Assembly (NCBI GenBank): GCA_001595385.3
Contig: LVEI03000001.1
Location: 558,001-622,000, forward strand
Direction: 5' to 3'
Origin: Deltaproteobacteria bacterium GWC2_55_46
GTDB lineage: Bacteria; Desulfobacterota; GWC2-55-46
Length of the DNA: 64,000 bases
Each line of letters begins with the position of its first letter. Position 1 is the first letter of the stretch. The translations under genes were made by a program, and so were the position numbers. The notes under the pieces were generated by a model. That model was not told the DNA's origin. It saw nothing but the letters and a program-made list of their open reading frames with translations, and ran no database searches. Positions 43,484 to 51,947 of the stretch are shown piece by piece.

Positions 43484-44994
43484 TGCTGCCTCCCTGCGGG
43501 AAGGGCCACGGTGAAGACAGAGCCTTCCGCGGATGTCCTGAAGGTTATCTCCCCGCCGTATGCCTTGATTATGGACTGGGAGACGAAGAGCCCGAGGCCC
43601 GTCCCCCTGCCAGCCTCTTTGGTGGTGAAGAACGGGTCGAATATGCGCTTGGCGTGCTCTTCGGCTATTCCATCGCCTGAGTCAAGAAAAGATACGCAGA
43701 CGTAGTCCCTTTCAGCCGCCTCGCCCGGAAGCGGAGGGTCGTCCTTGCGCCTTCGTACAAGCGGCGTAAATGGCCTCTTTTCGATCCCGGTCGATATCTC
43801 GATCGACTTGACATCTTGGCCCTCCATCGAATGAGCCGCGTTTATAAGGAGGTTTACGAATACCTGCCTCAATTTGCCCTCGTCAGCCATGACCTCCAGC
43901 GGGGCTTCCCTCATGCCGAGCTTTACCTCGACCGCCTTGAAATCCTCACGCAGCGACAGCTCCGAGAGAGTCTCATTCAGGAGCGAGTTCACGTCTACAG
44001 GCGAAAGGGCGGCCTTCGTAGGCCTGGCCACCCCCAGAAACTCCCTTACTATGGTATCGATCCTCGCGACCTCCTTCGAGGCCCCCTCGATTATCTCCGT
44101 TTTCTCCGCTGGCTCAAGCCCGCCTCTGCCCAGCAGATCGACGTAACCGCGGAGCGCCCCAAGAGGGTTTCCGATCTCGTGGGCTATACCCGCGGCGAGC
44201 CTCCCCACAGCGGCAAGGGTCGAGGAGCGAAGAAGCTCATCCTGCGCCGTCACAAGGTCCAGGTTCACGCGCTCAAGGCTCCTTATCTCTTCTTCAAGCC
44301 TCTCAGCCATGCTGTTGAAGGATGACGCGAGGCTCCCAAGCTCGTTGTCGATATCGACCCTGGCGCGCTCATAGAGCTTGCCCCCGGCTATCCGGGTAGC
44401 CGCCTCCTCGAGCCGCTTAAGAGGGCTTACAACAGAACGGGAGAGGAAGAGGATGCCAACGCCGATTATTATGGCGGAATCGAGGAGGGCATAGAAGAAT
44501 AGAAACCTTCTGGCCCCGGAAAGCTCTGAGCTTATATCGTGAAGGTCGAGGAGAAGCTCGAGCGTGCCTTGCCCCTTGCCCTGCCATTCCATCGGGGCAA
44601 AGATACGGAGCGACTCTCCAGCGCCCTTGAACCAGCCGCCGCCGTATACATAGGCCTCTATGCCGTCATCCGCGGCGAAAAGAGCGCCTCTGTCCACGGG
44701 AAGGGCGCCTTCCGTAACAGCGATCCTGCCGTCCGGGCCGGTGAGCCTGAAGGCCGATATCCCGGCCTCCCTCAAGACAGCGGCCGTAAGGGCCGCCGCC
44801 TTTCCTTCGTCCTCGATCCTGAAAGAGGCGCGGACGATCCTGACCATATCCCCGGCCTGGCTCGCCTTCCAGAAAAGGGCACTTCTCTCCACTATCTTGA
44901 CGCTCAGAAGGCCTATGAGCCCGATGCCCGCCAGCGTCATAATGACAATGGCGGATGTGAGCTGGAACCTGATCCCCAGTCTCTTTTTTCTCAT
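43480..44994 (-). CDS. pilS: Sensor histidine kinase PilS-like
   Basis: A 504-residue membrane kinase. Start taken at the ATG 44992-44994, one base after the pilD stop; a TTG eight codons upstream is in frame. First TM about 8-31 (LTSAIVIMTLAGIGLIGLLSV), periplasmic region to about 165, second TM about 168-185 (FLFFYALLDSAIIIGVGILFL), HAMP (RSVVSPLKRLEEAATRI), HisKA with phospho-accepting His in AHEIGNPLGALRG, HATPase with NLLINAAHSM, DSGDGI and GRGTGLGLFV. It should phosphorylate the adjacent PilR-like regulator. Unlike classical PilS it has two rather than six TM helices. Confidence 0.9.
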   Translation of the reverse strand: MRKKRLGIRFQLTSAIVIMTLAGIGLIGLLSVKIVERSALFWKASQAGDMVRIVRASFRIEDEGKAAALTAAVLREAGISAFRLTGPDGRIAVTEGALPVDRGALFAADDGIEAYVYGGGWFKGAGESLRIFAPMEWQGKGQGTLELLLDLHDISSELSGARRFLFFYALLDSAIIIGVGILFLSRSVVSPLKRLEEAATRIAGGKLYERARVDIDNELGSLASSFNSMAERLEEEIRSLERVNLDLVTAQDELLRSSTLAAVGRLAAGIAHEIGNPLGALRGYVDLLGRGGLEPAEKTEIIEGASKEVARIDTIVREFLGVARPTKAALSPVDVNSLLNETLSELSLREDFKAVEVKLGMREAPLEVMADEGKLRQVFVNLLINAAHSMEGQDVKSIEISTGIEKRPFTPLVRRRKDDPPLPGEAAERDYVCVSFLDSGDGIAEEHAKRIFDPFFTTKEAGRGTGLGLFVSQSIIKAYGGEITFRTSAEGSVFTVALPAGRQQ

Positions 44995-44995
44995 C

Positions 44996-45775
44996 CTAAA
45001 CGCCCGTTGCCCGCGCAATGTACCAGGTTATGATCCAATCGCCGAAAAAGAGGTGTACCGCTGCCCCGAGGGCAAGGAACGGCCCGAAGGGGATAGCGTA
45101 CCTGCCGCCCTTGCCAAAGGCGAGCATCAATATGACGCCTATGACAGCGCCAATGAAGGAGCCGAAAAGAAGCGTCACGATCACGCCCTTCCAGCCGAGG
45201 AAGGCGCCTATCATGGCAAGAAGCTTTACATCCCCTCCGCCCATGCCCTCATGGCCTGTAGCCATGTAATATCCCCAGGCCACCAGGAAGAGTATCCCGC
45301 CGCCGGCTATGGCGCCTATGAATGAGTTGAGGACCCCTGGGTAAGGGAGAAAAAACGAGGCCACAAGCCCAATTGCCACGCCCGGCAGGCTTATGACATC
45401 CGGTATTATCTTAAGGTCGAGGTCGATGAAGGTGATGACGATGAGGGCGCAAATAAATACGAAGTAGACGATGGCCTCAACGGAGAGCCCGAACCGTAAG
45501 ACGGTAAAGAGGCCGAAAAGGCCGGTAGCGGCCTCGACGACAGGATACCTTAAAGAGAACGGCTCGCCGCATGAAGAGCACCTGCCGCGCAATATGATAT
45601 AGCTTAGAACGGGGATATTAAAATAAAAGGGGATGCGCCTGGAGCAGTTCGGACAGCTTGAAGGAGGGGAAACGACCGAGAGCCCAAGGGGGACCCTGTA
45701 TATGCAGACGTTGAGGAAACTGCCGATTATGGCCCCAAAAACGAAGGGCAGGATCAATATGAAGTCTTCGGACAT
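44996..45775 (-). CDS. pilD: Prepilin peptidase PilD
   Basis: A 259-residue bifunctional prepilin peptidase/N-methyltransferase. Two CxxC pairs in the cytoplasmic loop (CPNCSRRIP and CSSCGEP, about 41-72), then multiple TM helices with the aspartyl catalytic motifs DLDLKIIPDVISLPG (first Asp) and GGGDVKLLA (GxGD). It cleaves the leader of FimT, PilV and PilW-type prepilins after Gly and methylates the new N-terminus. It is directly followed by pilS (1 bp). Confidence 0.96.
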   Translation of the reverse strand: MSEDFILILPFVFGAIIGSFLNVCIYRVPLGLSVVSPPSSCPNCSRRIPFYFNIPVLSYIILRGRCSSCGEPFSLRYPVVEAATGLFGLFTVLRFGLSVEAIVYFVFICALIVITFIDLDLKIIPDVISLPGVAIGLVASFFLPYPGVLNSFIGAIAGGGILFLVAWGYYMATGHEGMGGGDVKLLAMIGAFLGWKGVIVTLLFGSFIGAVIGVILMLAFGKGGRYAIPFGPFLALGAAVHLFFGDWIITWYIARATGV

Positions 45776-45829
45776 TAAATGAAATCACCCGGCATCAGGC
45801 GGGCCCGCCGTAATAGCGCATGTCGCGCA

Positions 45830-46252
45830 TCAAAGGCTCTCCGGAAGATAGTCCTTTCTCTTCTTCTCGACTATGGCGATGATATCGGCCGCCTGCCTTA
45901 TCGCCTCGACCGATTCCTTCTGGGAGATGACCTCTGCGGGCACGCCCCCGGGGATGGCGTCAGGGAAACGGGATGTCTTGTAATACAGGTCCAGGCTCCT
46001 TCCGGAGCCGACAAAACCCCTGAACTCCTCCTCGTAGGTTATCGCCCTGTCGAGGAGGTCCACCACAGAACGGGTCTCCCTTACATCCTCCTTATTGAGG
46101 AAGAGAAAGGCCCTGAGCGCTTTCGCGGCAGCCTGCTGCGCCCAGAAGGTGGCCTGCGCGTGAAAGCCGCCCTGCTGGTTCCACTCGGCGCCCCTCAAGT
46201 CGTACTCAGCCTGCCTGAGCCATCTTTCAGACTCCTTTAGGAAAGGGTCCAT
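45830..46252 (-). CDS. HEPN-domain protein
   Basis: A 140-residue all-helical HEPN protein: RWLRQAEYDLRGAEWN (helix 1), FHAQATFWAQQAAAKALRAFLF (helix 2) and the helix-3 region where the active RNases carry Rx4-6H. Here that region reads VRETRSVVDLL with Arg in place of the usual His. The C-terminus YYKTSRFPDAIPGGVPAE is the common HEPN tail. HEPN proteins are usually toxins or RNases paired with an MNT nucleotidyltransferase; no MNT gene is adjacent. GGAGG with a 4-nt spacer precedes the ATG. It lies 9 bp after argJ and 54 bp before pilD. Confidence 0.85.
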   Translation of the reverse strand: MDPFLKESERWLRQAEYDLRGAEWNQQGGFHAQATFWAQQAAAKALRAFLFLNKEDVRETRSVVDLLDRAITYEEEFRGFVGSGRSLDLYYKTSRFPDAIPGGVPAEVISQKESVEAIRQAADIIAIVEKKRKDYLPESL

Positions 46253-46261
46253 AATTCCTCC

Positions 46262-47473
46262 TTAGGTCCTGTAAGCCGAGTTTATCTTGACGTATTCGTA
46301 TGTAAGGTCAGAGGTCCAGACCCTTGAAGAGCGCTTACCGGCCCCGAGCGAGACCTTGACATAGAGCTCCCTCGTCTTCATGGCCCTCGCGGCCTCTTTT
46401 TCCTTGCCGGTATCGAGACCGCCTGAGGCCACCTTGACGCCGTTTATCGATATGGACGTCCTCTCCTCTTTCATCTTCGCCCCCGACCTGCCTATGGCCG
46501 CGATAATGCGCCCCCAGTTCGGGTCTCCGCCAAAGAAGGCGGTCTTGCAGAGCATCGACTCTGCCACTGTCCGCGCAGCAAGCCTTGCGTCCTCGTCGGT
46601 AGCGGCCCCCGCCACCTCTATCTCCACGAACCTTGTTGCCCCTTCGCCGTCCCTGACTATCATATGGGATAGCTCCACAGCCAAAGATGTAAGGAGGTCT
46701 GTGAAGGCGGCAAACTCCCTGGTGCCGTCCTTTATCTCATTGCCGTCCGAGCCGTTGGCGAATATCAGCACAGTATCGTTGGTCGAAGTGTCGTTGTCTA
46801 CTATTATGCTGTTGAACGACCGGTCTACCGCGGCCTTCAATGCCCTGGAAAGGGCCGGGCTTTTGATATTCGCGTCGGTCATGAAGAATGCGAGCATGGT
46901 AGCCATGTTCGGGCATATCATGCCGGCGCCCTTGGCGATGCCGGCTACAGTGACCCCGGACCCGCCTATCTTCGCCTTGCCGACCGTCTTTTTGGGGAAG
47001 GCGTCTGTAGTCATCATCGCCTCGACAGCTGAATGAAGGCCGTCGTACCCGATCATCTTCGCGACCGTCGGCATCCCGGACTCTATCTTTTTGATGGGCA
47101 GAGGCACGCCTATCACCCCGGTCGAGGCCACCAGCATGCTGCCCTTCCTGAGCCCCAGGGCCTTCTCGGCTATGGCAGCCATGGCTTCGGAGTTCTTCAA
47201 GCCCTCCCTGCCGGTGCAGGCGTTGGCGTTGCCGCTGTTGACTATGATGCCGCTCGCGGTCCCCTTCCTTACCCTCTTCATGTCGAGAAGGACCGGGGCG
47301 GCCTTTACGCTATTGGTGGTAAATACACCCGCGACCCTGGCCGGGCTGTCGCTTACTATGACGGCGAGATCCTTCCTGCCGTTCTTTTTGATGCCGCAGG
47401 ATACCCCGGCGGCCCTGAAGCCCGGCACCCTCAAGTCGAAGATCTTGCCGGACCTTAAAAAATCAGATGCCAT
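46262..47473 (-). CDS. argJ: Bifunctional ornithine acetyltransferase / N-acetylglutamate synthase
   Basis: A 403-residue ArgJ. Motifs: VNSGNANACTGREGL (about 80), KGAGMICPNMATMLAFFMTDA with the autocleavage Ala-Thr pair (nucleophile Thr, about 183-203), NDTSTNDTV, and GGDPNWGRIIAAIGRSG. It self-cleaves and moves the acetyl group from N-acetylornithine to glutamate. Other arginine genes here are an ArgA-like gene, argG and argF. It follows secA by 27 bp. Confidence 0.96.
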   Translation of the reverse strand: MASDFLRSGKIFDLRVPGFRAAGVSCGIKKNGRKDLAVIVSDSPARVAGVFTTNSVKAAPVLLDMKRVRKGTASGIIVNSGNANACTGREGLKNSEAMAAIAEKALGLRKGSMLVASTGVIGVPLPIKKIESGMPTVAKMIGYDGLHSAVEAMMTTDAFPKKTVGKAKIGGSGVTVAGIAKGAGMICPNMATMLAFFMTDANIKSPALSRALKAAVDRSFNSIIVDNDTSTNDTVLIFANGSDGNEIKDGTREFAAFTDLLTSLAVELSHMIVRDGEGATRFVEIEVAGAATDEDARLAARTVAESMLCKTAFFGGDPNWGRIIAAIGRSGAKMKEERTSISINGVKVASGGLDTGKEKEAARAMKTRELYVKVSLGAGKRSSRVWTSDLTYEYVKINSAYRT

Positions 47474-47500
47474 CTCTTGTCTTTCCGTTCCCCGTGAATT

Positions 47501-50215
47501 TTATCTGACGGCTTTCATGCCGCAGCACCTCTTGTACTTAAGGCCGCTGCCGCAAGGGCAGAGGTCGTTCCTTCCGATCTTCTCGCCTGCCCTTGTGACT
47601 GGCTGCTCTTTTTCCGGCTCGTCTTCCTCGCCCCGTGAGTACCTGACCTTCTGTGGCGGCCGCCTGGCCGGCTCAGGCACGCTCTCAGCCGGAGCCTCTT
47701 CGTCATTTCTCTTTATCTGTACCTTGAAGAGCCTTTCACACACCTCGCTCCGGAGCCTGCCGATGAGGGCGGCGAATAGCTCAAAGCCCTCCTTCTTGTA
47801 CTCCTGCAGGGGGTTTTTCTGTCCATAGCCCCTCAAGCCGATGCCGCCCTTCAGATGGTCCATGGAAAGGAGGTGGTCTTTCCAGATGGTGTCGAGCGTG
47901 TGGAGCATTATCACCTTCTCGAACTGAAGGAACGGCTCGTCTCCCACAAGGCCGACCTTCTCCTGGTACGACTTCCAGGCCTTCTCGGCTAACGCCTCGG
48001 CCAGGGCCTCGCGGCTGTTCACGCCTTGCATGTCCTCTGTTCCGAAGCTAACGCCGAACTGCGTCATCGCCGCGTCGTTTACGGCCTTGAGGTCCCAGTC
48101 CTCAGGGTGGCTCCTCTCGCTTATATGGGTGGAGACTATCTCCCTGGATGCCTCTTCGGAGAACTCCTTCACCATATCGCGAAGGCCCGCCTGGGAGAGT
48201 ATCTGCTTCCTGTACCCGTAGACGACCGACCTCTGCTGGTTCATCACGTCGTCATACTCAAGCAGGTGCTTCCTTATCTCGAAGTTATGCCCTTCGACCT
48301 TCTTCTGCGCGTTCTCAATGGCCCTGGATACCAGGCCGTGCTCGATGGGCACGTCCTCTTCCATGCCGATCCTTTCCATGACGGAGGCTATCCTGTCGGA
48401 GCCGAATATACGAAGGAGGTCGTCCTCGAGCGAGAGATAGAACCTGGAAATACCAGGGTCGCCCTGACGTCCCGCGCGGCCACGGAGCTGGTTGTCTATT
48501 CGCCTGGACTCGTGCCGTTCGGTGCCGAGGATATATAGTCCGCCGAGGGCGAGGACCTTTTGCTTTTCCTCCTCGCAGAGCACCCTGGCCTTCTCAAGGG
48601 CCGTGTGATAGGGCTCGCTCGAATCGTCCTTGCCGGCTCTCGCCGCGGCGAGGTACTCGGGGTTTCCTCCGAGCAGTATGTCGGTTCCCCTTCCCGCCAT
48701 GTTGGTGGAGATGGTCACCGCCCGGAGCCTTCCCGCCTGCGCGACTATCTCGGCCTCGCGCTCATGCTGTTTGGCGTTAAGGACATGGTGCGGGACATTG
48801 TGCGTGGAGAGCATCTTGGAGAGGCGCTCCGAGTCGTCGATAGAGATGGTGCCGACGAGCACCGGCCTGCCCAGCCTGTGGCACTCTTCTATGTCCTTTA
48901 TTACGGCCTTGAACTTCTCTTTCTTTGTCTTGTAGACGAGGTCGGTGTTGTCGGCCCTCGCCAGCGGCTTGTTCGTGGGGATGACCATGACGTCGAGGCT
49001 GTAGATATTTCGGAACTCGGCGGCCTCGGTATCGGCGGTGCCGGTCATGCCCGCGAGCTTCTCGTACATCCTGAAGTAGTTCTGGAAGGTCACTGTCGCA
49101 AGCGTCTGGTTCTCGTTCTCTATCTTGACCTTCTCCTTGGCCTCTACAGCCTGGTGAAGCCCGTCGCTCCAGCGCCTGCCCGGCATGAGGCGGCCCGTGA
49201 ACTCGTCCACTATGATGACCTGGCCGTCCTTGACCACGTATTCTACGTCCCTGTGGAAGAGGGCGTGCGCCCTCAGGGCCTGGTTGACGTGATGGAGCGT
49301 TTCTATGTTGGCCGGGTCGTAGAGGTTGTCGATCTTAAGAAGCTCCTCGACCTTGTCTACACCCTCGTCCGTAAGCAGCACCTGCTTGGCCTTCTCGTCC
49401 ACGGTGAAGTGGTCGTCTTTCCTGAGGCCAGGCATTATGCGGTCTATGGTGTAATATTTGTCGGTCGAGTCCTCCGTGGGCCCCGATATGATAAGCGGGG
49501 TCCTTGCCTCGTCTATGAGGATGGAGTCGACCTCGTCCACTATGGCGAAGTGGTGCTCCCTCTGGACGTACTCCTCGAGGGAGAACTTCATGTTGTCTCT
49601 GAGGTAATCGAAGCCGTACTCGTTATTGGTGCCGTAGGTTATATCGGCGTTGTAGGCCTCTTTCCTGCTGATGGGGCGGAAGTGTATGAAGCTGCCGGAA
49701 CCTTCCGTGTAGGATGGGTCGTAAAGAAAGCTCGCCTCGTGCTGGATGACGCTCAGGGTAAGGCCCAGGGCGTGGTAGACCGCGCCCATCCAATGGCCGT
49801 CCCTTCTCGCCAGGTAATCGTTTACGGTGACAAGATGGGCGCCCTTGCCTGTGAGGGCGTTTAGGTAAAGCGGGAGGGTGGCGACAAGCGTTTTGCCCTC
49901 GCCGGTCTTCATCTCGGAGATCGTGCCCGCGTTAAGGACGTATCCACCTATGAGCTGGACGTCGAAGTGGCGCATCTTAAGGCGCCTCCAGGCGACCTCC
50001 CTTGCGGCGGCGAAGGCCCTTGGCAGTATGTCGTCGAGCGTTTTGCCCCCGGCAAGCTCCTCTTTGAGCTTAAGCGTAAGCCCCAGAAAGTCCTCGTCAG
50101 AGAGGGCCTTCATCTGGGGCTCAAAAGAGTTTATCTCTTCTACTACCGGCATTATCCGCTTTACTTCGCGGTCGTTCTTTGAGCCGAAGACCTTTTTAAG
50201 CAGGCTATTTATCAT
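47501..50215 (-). CDS. secA: Preprotein translocase ATPase SecA
   Basis: A 904-residue SecA starting [19 protein letters not shown] at the ATG 50213-50215; a longer frame adds 19 unrelated residues. Walker [35 protein letters not shown], motor helicase motifs (e.g. [14 protein letters not shown]), and the C-terminal [14 protein letters not shown] zinc-binding SEC-C motif that contacts SecB. It drives proteins through SecYEG. A TTGCCC-N16-TATAAT promoter lies about 95-120 bp upstream; argJ, the HEPN gene and pilDSR follow closely on the same strand. Confidence 0.98.
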   Translation of the reverse strand: MINSLLKKVFGSKNDREVKRIMPVVEEINSFEPQMKALSDEDFLGLTLKLKEELAGGKTLDDILPRAFAAAREVAWRRLKMRHFDVQLIGGYVLNAGTISEMKTGEGKTLVATLPLYLNALTGKGAHLVTVNDYLARRDGHWMGAVYHALGLTLSVIQHEASFLYDPSYTEGSGSFIHFRPISRKEAYNADITYGTNNEYGFDYLRDNMKFSLEEYVQREHHFAIVDEVDSILIDEARTPLIISGPTEDSTDKYYTIDRIMPGLRKDDHFTVDEKAKQVLLTDEGVDKVEELLKIDNLYDPANIETLHHVNQALRAHALFHRDVEYVVKDGQVIIVDEFTGRLMPGRRWSDGLHQAVEAKEKVKIENENQTLATVTFQNYFRMYEKLAGMTGTADTEAAEFRNIYSLDVMVIPTNKPLARADNTDLVYKTKKEKFKAVIKDIEECHRLGRPVLVGTISIDDSERLSKMLSTHNVPHHVLNAKQHEREAEIVAQAGRLRAVTISTNMAGRGTDILLGGNPEYLAAARAGKDDSSEPYHTALEKARVLCEEEKQKVLALGGLYILGTERHESRRIDNQLRGRAGRQGDPGISRFYLSLEDDLLRIFGSDRIASVMERIGMEEDVPIEHGLVSRAIENAQKKVEGHNFEIRKHLLEYDDVMNQQRSVVYGYRKQILSQAGLRDMVKEFSEEASREIVSTHISERSHPEDWDLKAVNDAAMTQFGVSFGTEDMQGVNSREALAEALAEKAWKSYQEKVGLVGDEPFLQFEKVIMLHTLDTIWKDHLLSMDHLKGGIGLRGYGQKNPLQEYKKEGFELFAALIGRLRSEVCERLFKVQIKRNDEEAPAESVPEPARRPPQKVRYSRGEEDEPEKEQPVTRAGEKIGRNDLCPCGSGLKYKRCCGMKAVR

Positions 50216-50307
50216 ATTCGACTGTCTCGAAAAAGAAGTCCTTTCATGGGGTTTATAGGCCCGATGGCGCAACTATGCCATGGATTGCAAACTTTTATAT
50301 TAGCACA

Positions 50308-50335
50308 ATTATACAGATATTTCCATGCCGGGCAA
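50308..50335 (-). promoter_or_regulatory. Promoter of secA
   Basis: Minus strand: TTGCCC (50330-50335), 16 bp, perfect TATAAT (50308-50313). Predicted leader about 86 nt. The 488 bp gap 50216-50703 holds this promoter, the interrupted repeat A copy 4 and the M23 gene terminator. Confidence 0.6.
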
Positions 50336-50400
50336 AGCTTTTTAAAAACCTGCCGCTGTTTAAACTTTTTGATAGTCGCCGAAGAACTCAAACACACATT

Positions 50401-50637
50401 CAGGATTCAAATGAGGTCAAGACGCAAGGAGTCGAACATGCCCGCGAGCAATCCTCGCAGTTTACCGCGAGGTCAAGCGAGCGAAATGCAATGGTTGTCT
50501 TTTCCATTACATATAGAAGATTCCATGGGTCTTCCGCGGGGAATCTTCAAAAATGAGGAATGCGGCGTACTTGGATGGTTCGCCGCTCTTGCCGCTTTGA
50601 AGACGACACAGCAGATCGGCCTTTTTCAGCAACCTGA
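50401..50637 (-). repeat. Dispersed palindromic repeat A, copy 4 (interrupted, 237 bp)
   Basis: Left end CAGGATTCAAATGAGGTCAA and right part GCAGATCGGCCTTTTTCAGC match the ends of the other copies; the AATGCGGCGTACTTGG block (50569-50584) is the usual centre. About 100 extra bases lie between, with two hairpins: CCTCGC/GCGAGG (50453-50472) and GAAGATTCC/GGAATCTTC (50516-50548). Probably an older, expanded or composite copy. It lies 12 nt after the terminator of the M23 gene. Confidence 0.6.
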
Positions 50638-50640
50638 CAA

Positions 50641-50676
50641 AATAAAAAGGGCCCCTCGGAACTTTCCGGGGGGCCC
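50641..50676 (-). terminator. Terminator of the M23 peptidase gene
   Basis: GGGCCCCTCGGA - ACTT - TCCGGGGGGCCC, a 12 bp stem with one wobble (50649-50676), followed on the minus strand by TTTTTATT. Strong intrinsic terminator 27 nt after the stop at 50704. Confidence 0.92.
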
Positions 50677-50703
50677 GGTCCATCTTTTGGGAATCAGGGC
50701 TTC

Positions 50704-51606
50704 TCAGTCAAGTATGTATCTTTCAGGGTCTACGTTCAGTCCGTTCACAGAGACCGCATAATGGACGTGCGGCCCTGTAGAGCGCCCTGTGTTGCCCATG
50801 GCAGCGATCTTCTCACCCCTTTTCGTCCTCTGCCCCACCCTCACGAAGGTCTCGGAAAGATGTCCATAGACCGTCTTTATGCCGTAGCCGTGGGATATCT
50901 CCACGAACTTGCCGAGGCTCGTATCCCTGCCAACCTTTACAACTATCCCGTCTGCTGAGGCAGAGACCGGCGTGCCTACGCGGTTCGCGATGTCCATCCC
51001 GGAATGCTGCTGCGGCCTTCCGGTAAACGGGGATATCCTGCTCCCGAAGTCCGAGGTCACCCAGCCCTTCGCGGGCCATATCGAGGGCGTGGAGGCGAGC
51101 ATCACGGATTTGTTTACCAGGTATTCGCTAAGGGCCTCGAAGCTCGACTCCTGGGTCGTGGCCTGGTGCTCGAGGTTCACAAGGTCGCTCTTCATCTTCT
51201 CCACAAGCTCGTCGACCTTGGCGCCTGGGGTGGCAAGGGCCTCCTCGTCCACGACCGAATCACCGCCCATGCCGAGCACCTGCTCATGCCCGCCTGCGGG
51301 CTTGGGGTCCTTTTCTATGTTGGATATGATCCTCAGCTTCTTGTCGAAAAGATTGAGCTTGGCGATCTGTCCTTCAAGCTCCTTTATCTTCGAGGCGAAG
51401 CCCTGCAACGCAAGCTGGTCGCTGCCGGCCAGAGATGAATGGCCCATCTTCATGCGGGCGTAATCGAAGATTATGAAACCGAATACCAGCGCGAATACTA
51501 CCGAGACCGCGCCAGCGATCTTAAGGATCTTGAATGGGACCTTGAGCTGCCTCGGTTTTGAAACGTCGTTCGTAAGGACAAAAAGGGTAAGAAATCGCTT
51601 ATCCAA
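50704..51606 (-). CDS. Membrane-anchored M23/LytM-type endopeptidase
   Basis: A 300-residue protein. N-terminal cytoplasmic stub, one TM helix (about 30-50: AGAVSVVFALVFGFIIFDY), a coiled-coil region (60-150), then the M23 domain with HSGMDIA (first His and Asp), YGHLSETFV and GPHVHYAVSVNG (HxH). All catalytic zinc ligands are present, so it is likely an active cell-wall endopeptidase or an activator of amidases. The start is TTG at 51604-51606, with GGGAGGG 8 nt upstream. A long leader (177 bp to the upstream terminator) precedes it; a strong terminator follows. Confidence 0.9.
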   Translation of the reverse strand: MDKRFLTLFVLTNDVSKPRQLKVPFKILKIAGAVSVVFALVFGFIIFDYARMKMGHSSLAGSDQLALQGFASKIKELEGQIAKLNLFDKKLRIISNIEKDPKPAGGHEQVLGMGGDSVVDEEALATPGAKVDELVEKMKSDLVNLEHQATTQESSFEALSEYLVNKSVMLASTPSIWPAKGWVTSDFGSRISPFTGRPQQHSGMDIANRVGTPVSASADGIVVKVGRDTSLGKFVEISHGYGIKTVYGHLSETFVRVGQRTKRGEKIAAMGNTGRSTGPHVHYAVSVNGLNVDPERYILD

Positions 51607-51783
51607 AATGAAGTCCCTCCCTTCAGAGATTCTGCTTGAGCTGTAACGCGTATCGGCCGCGTCCGGGCCTTTTTGCTTGCCTGCCCCTTCGACGCTTCGG
51701 CCATCACAGGCCGTTCATGGTGAGACTTCTTGACGCTGGGTTTTTCGCCGTCCCATATTATCGGAGCGGCAGGGGAAAACTTG
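51607..51783 (-). other. Long leader of the M23 gene
   Basis: Between the upstream terminator and the TTG start lie about 177 bp with GGCC-ATCACA-GGCC (around 51699-51712), a CCTGCC/GGCAGG long-range pairing and a GATAAT -10-like box near 51756. No known riboswitch class is recognisable. The 336 bp gap 51607-51942 is otherwise occupied by the terminator and candidate RNA listed separately. Confidence 0.35.
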
Positions 51784-51830
51784 AAAAAAAGGTCGTTCTT
51801 TCGGGAGAACAGCCTGCGACAGGCTTTTTT
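51784..51830. terminator. Tandem-hairpin terminator after the CRP-family gene
   Basis: Two stems, GTTCTT-TCGG-GAGAAC (51795-51810) and AGCCTG-CGA-CAGGCT (51811-51825), with seven A at 51784-51790 (T-tract on the minus strand) and six T at 51825-51830 (T-tract on the plus strand). It can stop transcription in both directions; for the minus strand it ends the pmbA-crp unit or the candidate RNA. Confidence 0.75.
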
Positions 51831-51898
51831 CTGGGTTCTGATTGATTAGCATACCAATCGGCCCCATGTCAAGTTAATTAGCCAGCCGTCGCGACCAT
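51784..51898 (-). ncRNA. Candidate ~115-nt RNA controlled by a CRP-type site
   Basis: A TATACT -10 box (51905-51910) predicts a start at A51898; transcription would end at the tandem-hairpin terminator. The product includes a GATTG/CAATC stem (near 51841-51860). A GTGA-N6-TCAC dyad at 51932-51947 is centred 41.5 bp upstream of the start. No open frame is present. Inference from geometry only; a crp 3' untranslated region is the alternative. Confidence 0.35.
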
Positions 51899-51931
51899 GG
51901 CAGGAGTATATTGCATGGGTGTGTTTAAGAC

Positions 51932-51947
51932 AGTGACAGGAGTCACT
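51932..51947. promoter_or_regulatory. CRP-type operator overlapping the crp stop codon
   Basis: AGTGA-CTCCTG-TCACT is a perfect GTGA-N6-TCAC dyad of the CRP class, centred at 51939.5. The regulator gene ending here has the R-E-x-x-S-R recognition helix residues compatible with a GTGA half-site. Its spacing to the TATACT box fits class II activation. Confidence 0.5.

Noticed and set aside
44995-45018. TTG start that would overlap pilS with pilD
   Set aside because: The ATG one base after the pilD stop gives a better N-terminus.
45830-46252. Toxin-antitoxin module at the HEPN gene
   Set aside because: No MNT antitoxin is adjacent and the catalytic His appears lost.
48560-49864. Long plus-strand open frame of 434 codons opposite secA
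   Set aside because: It is the antisense shadow of the secA coding frame in G+C-rich DNA; secA has all motifs. The same applies to other long plus-strand frames opposite glcDF, accC/accB and pilQ.
50216-50272. Extra N-terminal codons for secA
   Set aside because: SecA normally begins at the [11 protein letters not shown] segment, and the added residues show no similarity.
50212-50397. Possible short gene upstream of secA on the minus strand
   Set aside because: It has no ribosome site, overlaps the secA promoter and start, and has unlikely composition.
5384-50637. Intact insertion sequences or a CRISPR array among the repeats
   Set aside because: Repeat A copies are isolated single units without a transposase gene or regular spacers.
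51636-51845. Plus-strand 69-codon frame in the crp-M23 gap
   Set aside because: It runs through the terminator hairpins and resembles no protein.
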